Assembly: GCA_964514395.1 (NCBI GenBank)
Contig: CAZEQK010000026.1
Location: 1 to 43,275 of the forward strand
From: CAZEQK01 sp964514395
GTDB taxonomy: Bacteria > Bacillota > Bacilli > Tepidibacillales > Tepidibacillaceae
DNA: 43,275 nucleotides
Reading direction: 5' to 3'
How positions within the stretch are numbered: the first letter of the stretch is position 1; every line of letters begins with the position of its first letter. A program made the translations under genes and the position numbers. The notes under the pieces are model-generated. The model saw only the letters and a program-made list of their open reading frames with translations. It did no database searches and was not told the DNA's origin. Positions 38,664 to 43,275 of this stretch are shown in pieces.

Positions 38664-40657
38664 AGAAGCAAAAAGAACAAGTAAACAACACAGAGCATGA
38701 TTTTTCAAACATGACAGAAGAAGAGATTCAGGATATTTTAAGTAAGTATGATAAGGAACAACGTTTTCGTCGTTACAAAGGTTTTTTAGCCATATTTACT
38801 AGATATGGTGCGATTGCATTTTCAATTTTCCAATTATATACGGCAATTTATGGTACGTTGGCTTCCCAATTACAACGCTCCATTCACTTATCATTTGCTT
38901 TAGGATTAATCTTTTTACTTTATCCAGCCCATGGTAAAGCAGATAGAACGAAGCTAACCTGGTACGATGCGATATTATCCTTTCTAGGGGTAGGGATAGG
39001 ACTATATTGGCTATTTGAGTATAAGGATTTAATCTATCGCGCAGGAATGTATAACACACTAGATATTATCGTCGGTGTGATAGCGATTCTTGTTGTATTA
39101 GAGGCAGCAAGACGTGTCGTCGGTGTTCCGATTACAGTGATTGCTGTTGTATTCTTGATCTATGCTCACTATGGTTCATATATGCCAGGCTTCCTACAGC
39201 ATCGAGATATTGATTGGGATCGAATCGTAACACAAATGTATTATACATTAAACGGTATTCTGGGTACACCAATTAAGGTTTCATCTACCTTTATCTTTTT
39301 ATTCTTGTTATTTGGTGCCTTTCTCGAGAAAACGGGAGTTGGTCAGTATTTTAACGACTTAGCTTTACTTATCGCGGGTAAACAGGTTGGTGGACCGGCA
39401 AAGGTTGCTGTTTTCTCCAGTGCATTACAAGGTACGATTAGCGGTAGCTCTGTTGCCAACGTGGTAACATCAGGTTCATTTACCATTCCAATGATGAAAA
39501 AGACTGGATACCGGCGTGAGTTCGCAGGAGCAGTAGAGGCAGCAGCGTCTACGGGAGGACAGATTATGCCACCAATAATGGGTGCAGCAGCATTTTTAAT
39601 GGCGGAATTCACCAATGTTCCTTATTGGACAATCGCAAAGGCAGCAGCGATACCTGCGGTTTTATATTTTACAGGTATTTGGATTATGGTGCACTTTGAA
39701 GCGAAACGTACTGGCTTAAGAGGATTGACCAAAGAAGAATTGCCAGACAAGAAGGAAGTTCTTAAAAAGCTATATTTGCTCTTACCTATCTTTGTTATCG
39801 TTGGATTATTAATGTATGGCTTTTCACCTATCCGTGCAGCACTTTTAGGTATTGTCAGTGTCATCATGGTAGGTGCTGTTAGAAAAGAAACAAGGATGTC
39901 ATTTAATGACATATTAAAAGCATTAGAGAATGGTGCAAGAACTGCACTTGGTGTAGCCTCAGCTACAGCAGCAGCAGGTATTATTGTCGGTGTTGTAACC
40001 CTAACTGGTTTAGGATTAAAATTTGCAAATGGATTAGTTACTTTGTCTCATAATAATATATTATTGACTTTATTCTTTACGATGATTGCTTCTATTATTC
40101 TAGGGATGGGGTCACCGACTACAGCTAACTATATTATTACATCAACGATGACTGCGCCAGCAATTATTTTATTATTAGCTGGAACGAACCCAGATAATAT
40201 AACAACATCTATTGTATTGTCTGCTCATATGTTTGCATTTTATTTTGGGATCGTGGCCGATATAACGCCCCCGGTTGCTCTCGCCGCCTTCGCGGCAACG
40301 GGTATCTCAGGTGGTAACCCGATAAGAACAGGGGTTGAAGCGTCTCGATTAGCGATTGCAGCATTTTTAATTCCATATATCTTTGTTTTATCACCAGAGC
40401 TATTATTAATAGATACAACATTCCTATCAGCGGTGTTTGTTATTTTCACCTCTCTATTAGGCATGATTGGTGTTGGTGCAGGTCTAATGGGATTCTGGTT
40501 AAGGCACTTATATTGGCATGAACGAATCCTAAGTGCCGCAGCTGGTCTAATGCTCATTTATCCTGATAAACTAACTGACATCATCGGTCTTGTGACCATT
40601 GGTTTACTGTTTATCATTCAATTTATTCAGACTAGAGGGGAAGCATTAGAAGTTTAA
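38660..40657 (+). CDS. fused TRAP transporter permease (DctQM-type, TAXI)
   Basis: A 665-residue integral membrane protein with a TTG start at 38660. After a charged N-terminus (1-40) there are about four helices of the small DctQ-like part (about 45-200), followed by the large DctM-like part (about 200-650). The signature LQGTISGSSVANVVTSGSFTIPMMKKTGY appears in the core, with AAASTGGQIMPPIMGAAAF and GMGSPTTANYIITSTMTAPA (second half-repeat), and ADITPPVALAAFAATGISG. It moves the substrate from the receptor across the membrane with an ion gradient. Fusion of the small and large subunits is typical of TAXI systems. Confidence 0.95.
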   Translation: MKKQKEQVNNTEHDFSNMTEEEIQDILSKYDKEQRFRRYKGFLAIFTRYGAIAFSIFQLYTAIYGTLASQLQRSIHLSFALGLIFLLYPAHGKADRTKLTWYDAILSFLGVGIGLYWLFEYKDLIYRAGMYNTLDIIVGVIAILVVLEAARRVVGVPITVIAVVFLIYAHYGSYMPGFLQHRDIDWDRIVTQMYYTLNGILGTPIKVSSTFIFLFLLFGAFLEKTGVGQYFNDLALLIAGKQVGGPAKVAVFSSALQGTISGSSVANVVTSGSFTIPMMKKTGYRREFAGAVEAAASTGGQIMPPIMGAAAFLMAEFTNVPYWTIAKAAAIPAVLYFTGIWIMVHFEAKRTGLRGLTKEELPDKKEVLKKLYLLLPIFVIVGLLMYGFSPIRAALLGIVSVIMVGAVRKETRMSFNDILKALENGARTALGVASATAAAGIIVGVVTLTGLGLKFANGLVTLSHNNILLTLFFTMIASIILGMGSPTTANYIITSTMTAPAIILLLAGTNPDNITTSIVLSAHMFAFYFGIVADITPPVALAAFAATGISGGNPIRTGVEASRLAIAAFLIPYIFVLSPELLLIDTTFLSAVFVIFTSLLGMIGVGAGLMGFWLRHLYWHERILSAAAGLMLIYPDKLTDIIGLVTIGLLFIIQFIQTRGEALEV

Positions 40658-40681
40658 AAACAAACTATTTTGGTTTAAAAA

Positions 40682-40706
40682 TAAGAGCACTTTTAGTGCT
40701 CTTTTT
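40682..40706 (+). terminator. intrinsic terminator of the TRAP operon
   Basis: AAGAGCAC (40683-40690) and GTGCTCTT (40696-40703), followed by T. Confidence 0.85.
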
Positions 40707-40732
40707 GATATACTTGTTTAGAGGTGTTGAAT

Positions 40733-41452
40733 GTGTTTTCAAAAGATCAATTGCTTTTAAACGTATTAAAGCAAGGCTCCACGACAATTTCCAATCTATT
40801 ACTTTCTCACTATAAAACCCTTGGATTAAAGGATCATGAAATGATGTTAGTCATTCATCTATTACATTTCCAAGCACAAGGTAGATTTTTCCCAAGCATC
40901 AATGAACTAGAACAAAGAATGACCTTGACTAGCGAAGAGATTATGGGGGTACTTCAACGCTTAGTACGTCATGGCTACCTCTATATAGAGGAAATAGACG
41001 ATGAATCAGGAAAGCTGTCAGAAAAGTATAATTTAGCACCAACCTTTCTTAAATTAAAAAAAGAGCTTGAACGAAGCTTTGAAGTAACCGAGATTAAAAA
41101 AGACGATAAGGAGAAAGAGGATAAGGTTATCAATATTTTTAAAATCTTTGAGCAGGAGTTTGGACGACCTTTATCGCCGATGGAGATAGAATTAATCAAT
41201 ACTTGGATTGATAAGGATAAGTATGCGGATGAAATCATTCTTTATGCATTAAAGGAAGCGGTTTATGCAAGCAAGCTAAATTTTCGTTATATTGATAAAA
41301 TTTTATTTGAATGGCAGAAGAAAAATATTAAAACAGTGGAGCAAATAAAAGAACATATTAAACAATTTAGAAGTAATCAAGATTTAGCAAAAGAGGTAAA
41401 GGGAGAACGGGATCATAGCTTTGAATTCTATAATTGGCTTGAGTCTGAGTGA
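40733..41452 (+). CDS. dnaD: DNA replication initiation protein DnaD
   Basis: A 239-residue primosome protein; I use the GTG at 40733, because the GTG at 40724 is part of the GAGGTG site. N-terminal winged helix (about 10-100) with GSTTISNLLLSHYKTLGLKD and a wing with LYIEEIDDESG. A linker (about 105-130) is followed by the DnaD/DnaB_2 helical domain (about 130-205): FEQEFGRPLSPMEIELINTW, ALKEAVYASKLNFRYIDKIL and FEWQKKNIKTVEQ. The C-terminus ends FYNWLESE, as in Bacillus (FYNWLEQ). It helps DnaA/DnaB load the helicase at the origin and at restart sites. Usually it follows asnS directly. Confidence 0.93.
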   Translation: MFSKDQLLLNVLKQGSTTISNLLLSHYKTLGLKDHEMMLVIHLLHFQAQGRFFPSINELEQRMTLTSEEIMGVLQRLVRHGYLYIEEIDDESGKLSEKYNLAPTFLKLKKELERSFEVTEIKKDDKEKEDKVINIFKIFEQEFGRPLSPMEIELINTWIDKDKYADEIILYALKEAVYASKLNFRYIDKILFEWQKKNIKTVEQIKEHIKQFRSNQDLAKEVKGERDHSFEFYNWLESE

Positions 41453-41459
41453 TTATTGA

Positions 41460-41843
41460 TTAGAGATCCTTTGCAATTAGCTCTAAACCTTCTGAGACAT
41501 CAGTAAAGAGGATGACACCATCCGCATCACCGTATTCAGGATTAAAGGGAAGCAATACGCCGATGGCAAAAAACTCATTTCTATTTTGTATGATTTTGGT
41601 TGTATCCTGGGTACTAAAATCGATACTAATGAAATCATCTGGATTATATAATTCAATGTGTAATGTTAATTGTGAAGTAGCATTTTCCTCCTTTAGTTGC
41701 CACAGGGTAGGAGAATCAAGCGTAATCATTGGAGTAGGGCTATTAGCATATCGTTTTAAAAAAAAGTCAGTTAGTTCACCACTGGTAATATAGAGGATGT
41801 TGTTCTGTATAAATAAATGTGTAGGTATCAATGTAATGCTCAT
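41460..41843 (-). CDS. hypothetical protein (127 aa)
   Basis: A 127-residue acidic, soluble protein on the minus strand; AAGGAGC lies upstream of the ATG at 41843. It seems mainly beta with short helices: IPTHLFIQNNILYITSGELTD, then LHIELYNPDDFISIDF, and a C-terminal DADGVILFTDVSEGLELIA. No Cys, no signal peptide and no catalytic motif are seen. It converges with dnaD, the stop codons being 7 bp apart, with no terminator between them. Family not recognised. Confidence 0.6.
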   Translation of the reverse strand: MSITLIPTHLFIQNNILYITSGELTDFFLKRYANSPTPMITLDSPTLWQLKEENATSQLTLHIELYNPDDFISIDFSTQDTTKIIQNRNEFFAIGVLLPFNPEYGDADGVILFTDVSEGLELIAKDL

Positions 41844-41918
41844 GAATGTGCTCCTTCTTCATTGATTGGTTATTATTATAAAACAAATTATATAATAACA
41901 TTTTTTAGCTAAATAGAT

Positions 41919-41943
41919 AAGAGGATGATTAATTCATCCTCTT
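41919..41943. terminator. hairpin between two minus-strand genes
   Basis: AAGAGGATGA (41919-41928) pairs with TCATCCTCTT (41934-41943). On the minus strand it follows the OsmC gene, but the T-tract is weak, so it may be an inefficient terminator or a 3' stability element. Confidence 0.5.
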
Positions 41944-41994
41944 CGTTTGTTCTACAAATGGTAACTTTGAGAGGTTAGTCAAGATCATCTTTGT

Positions 41995-42450
41995 TTAAGC
42001 ATGTGCCCCTGAGGTTATTTTAATATTATTCATTACAACCTCGACACCCATTAATGTATCAGAGACTGGGCATCTCTCTTCAACCATTTGTAATAATTTA
42101 TTCACTTTTTCTTCTGAAGCGTCGGTTTCAACTTCAACCTCATAACGAATTTGACTAAACCCTTTTCGAACCTGATCATTCGTTCCTAAAAAGCCTTCTG
42201 GATCTAAATCACCTGTTACATGAACACGTAGGTTTTTAATATCTACGTGAGCAGCCTTACTAAAAGCTGACATGGTAATAGATAAACAACCACCTAAAGA
42301 AGATAAAAGCATTTCAACTGGATTCATACCCTTATTGGTGCCACCTAATTGCGCAGGTTCATCCATCACAACCTTAAAGCCCCTGGACTCAGCTTCAACT
42401 AATAATCCTTCCTTTAAGGTTATCGTTGATTTAAATTCCTGTTTAGCCAT
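41995..42450 (-). CDS. OsmC-family peroxiredoxin-like protein
   Basis: A 151-residue OsmC/Ohr-superfamily protein with AAAGGGGGCAAAGT before the ATG at 42450. The two redox cysteines are present: Cys in SSLGGCLSITMSAFSKAA (about residue 54) and Cys in VEERCPVSDTLM (about residue 127), as in YhfA/OsmC thiol peroxidases. The N-terminal KEGLLVEAESRGFKVVMDEPAQLGGTNKGMNPVE is characteristic of the branch. It may reduce organic hydroperoxides or bind reactive small molecules. Monocistronic, with its own short promoter region. Confidence 0.9.
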   Translation of the reverse strand: MAKQEFKSTITLKEGLLVEAESRGFKVVMDEPAQLGGTNKGMNPVEMLLSSLGGCLSITMSAFSKAAHVDIKNLRVHVTGDLDPEGFLGTNDQVRKGFSQIRYEVEVETDASEEKVNKLLQMVEERCPVSDTLMGVEVVMNNIKITSGAHA

Positions 42451-42647
42451 ACTTTGCCCCCTTTAAAATGTGGTGCTTTTCGTAATTTTTCGTTATTATT
42501 ATATCTATATGGAATTGAAACCAACTTGGCATGATTTGAACATTTTGTTCTTGTTCACGCCTTACAAACTTAGCTTTTCCTACCCGTTTGACGGTAATAC
42601 GATGAAAGATTTGTAATTATTTTTTAATCAGCTATGAGGTGATACTT

Positions 42648-42944
42648 GTGAATAAATTTAAATTTGATGAAAAATTAGGAATTAATATACCCATTTTTGA
42701 AAAGGAGTGGGAGGAATTCTCTGTACAGGAGCAATTAAAAATTATCCAAGTATGGGAAAAGGAACGGGCAAGCATTCCAGATCGCATTAAGGAGTTAGAA
42801 AAGAAAATCGATCAATTGCAAGAGTTAATGTATGAGATTGAGTTTAATGAATTTATTAAAATTCATGAAGAAATAGTGGATATGGCAAGTGCGATCAATA
42901 GTTTGAATATCTGGTACCGGACAGAAGGCGAACTCACCATATAG
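42648..42944 (+). CDS. small coiled-coil hypothetical protein (98 aa)
   Basis: A 98-residue protein from the GTG at 42648, 5 bp after GAGGTGATA; the GTG at 42639 is part of that site. It is highly charged and helical: an N-terminal segment (FKFDEKLGINIPIFEKEWEE), then a coiled-coil helix pair (about 45-85, IKELEKKIDQLQELMYEIEF and EIVDMASAINSL). The pattern resembles small Bacillota proteins of unknown function. It is alone, with duplicated repeats directly downstream. Confidence 0.6.
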   Translation: MNKFKFDEKLGINIPIFEKEWEEFSVQEQLKIIQVWEKERASIPDRIKELEKKIDQLQELMYEIEFNEFIKIHEEIVDMASAINSLNIWYRTEGELTI

Positions 42945-42948
42945 ATAA

Positions 42949-43011
42949 GTCTCCCATAGCACAAACTTTCGACTTAAGTCGAATTAGTGTGACTTGTACT
43001 GAGAATAGGCT
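42949..43011. repeat. intergenic repeat, copy A
   Basis: A 63-bp unit that recurs at 43137-43198 with one substitution and one 1-bp deletion. It contains the perfect palindrome TCGACTTAAGTCGA (42969-42982). It is followed 2 bp later by a 19-bp block TTTGAATAAGTTCGGCTTT (43014-43032) that also recurs (43249-43267). No gene is seen from 42945 to the window end. Confidence 0.8.
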
Positions 43012-43136
43012 GGTTTGAATAAGTTCGGCTTTGCCCACATCTGATTAAGTTTCCATGGAAATGTGTTTGAATCTAGGATATAGTGAGACTAAGGTGCTAT
43101 GCTCCCTATAGCGAAACTTATGACCTATGGGTACAG

Positions 43137-43198
43137 GTCTCCCATAGCACAACTTTCGACTTCAGTCGAATTAGTGTGACTTGTACTGAGAATAGGCT
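43137..43198. repeat. intergenic repeat, copy B
   Basis: Second copy of the 63-bp unit (palindrome now TCGACTTCAGTCGA). Here about 50 bp, with an ATTCAAATG/CATTTGAAT hairpin (about 43224-43254), separate it from the second 19-bp block at 43249-43267. Between the copies, GTGCTATG (about 43094-43101) is the complement of CATAGCAC at the start of copy B. Confidence 0.8.
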
Positions 43199-43275
43199 AG
43201 CTTGAGTTACATCATGAGTGCTAATTCAAATGTTTTTTTACAAATCCATTTGAATAAGTTCGGCTTTAATTTCTT

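Noticed and set aside
40209..40557. Minus-strand frames opposite the TRAP permease
   Set aside because: Antisense shadows of a strongly supported membrane protein gene, without initiation signals.

Overview
The window comes from an AT-rich, low-GC Gram-positive chromosome. Strong AGGAGG-type ribosome binding sites, frequent TTG/GTG starts, and the order dinG - ypmA - ypmB - aspB - asnS - dnaD (all on the + strand) point to Bacillota, class Bacilli, probably a deep-branching Bacillales lineage. The placement is inferred from gene content; no rRNA or tRNA gene was seen.

Positions 47-14567 hold an integrated element of about 14.5 kb. It sits in the 3' end of a PP2C-type phosphatase gene. The last codons of the host gene are found on both sides: a phage-supplied substitute tail at 47-85 and the displaced native tail at 14556-14645. 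A shared GATAATATA core marks attL and attR, and paired TACCGAC motifs (probable integrase arm sites) lie inside each end. The element carries a tyrosine integrase, two small HTH proteins, a RepO-like initiator with internal iterons, a primase-polymerase/helicase, an HK97-type prohead protease, a cold-shock-domain protein, a small terminase, a short tail tape measure protein, a tail hub/fibre protein and a secreted stalk-domain protein. No large terminase, portal, major capsid, holin or endolysin gene is seen. It is either a heavily deleted prophage or a satellite-like element. Its right end (12.97-14.4 kb) has an orphan ncRNA gene, ParB-like and Rha-like gene fragments, and an array of degenerate repeats with hairpin spacers.

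From 14.66 kb onward the DNA is chromosomal. A TadE-like gene, formerly just downstream of the phosphatase, is followed by dinG. Then come a ComEC-like metallo-beta-lactamase-fold protein that lacks metal ligands, a MerR/MFS pair, a Ku + split LigD end-joining operon and an MTA/SAH deaminase. The ypmA-ypmB pair follows, then an unusual FtsH-type protease with an overlapping partner gene. Next are an operon of a 3-hydroxyacyl-CoA dehydrogenase homologue lacking most catalytic residues, acetate kinase and aspartate aminotransferase, and then asnS. A GlnK/GlnL-type two-component system stands directly before a TAXI-TRAP transporter operon. The window closes with dnaD, an unknown gene, an OsmC-family gene, a small coiled-coil gene and a duplicated intergenic repeat.

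The most interesting points are the phosphatase-disrupting element with its odd morphogenesis gene set, its ncRNA and repeat array, the dehydrogenase homologue without its catalytic residues, the FtsH homologue whose extracytoplasmic domain may have moved to a separate gene, and the two-component system paired with a TRAP transporter.
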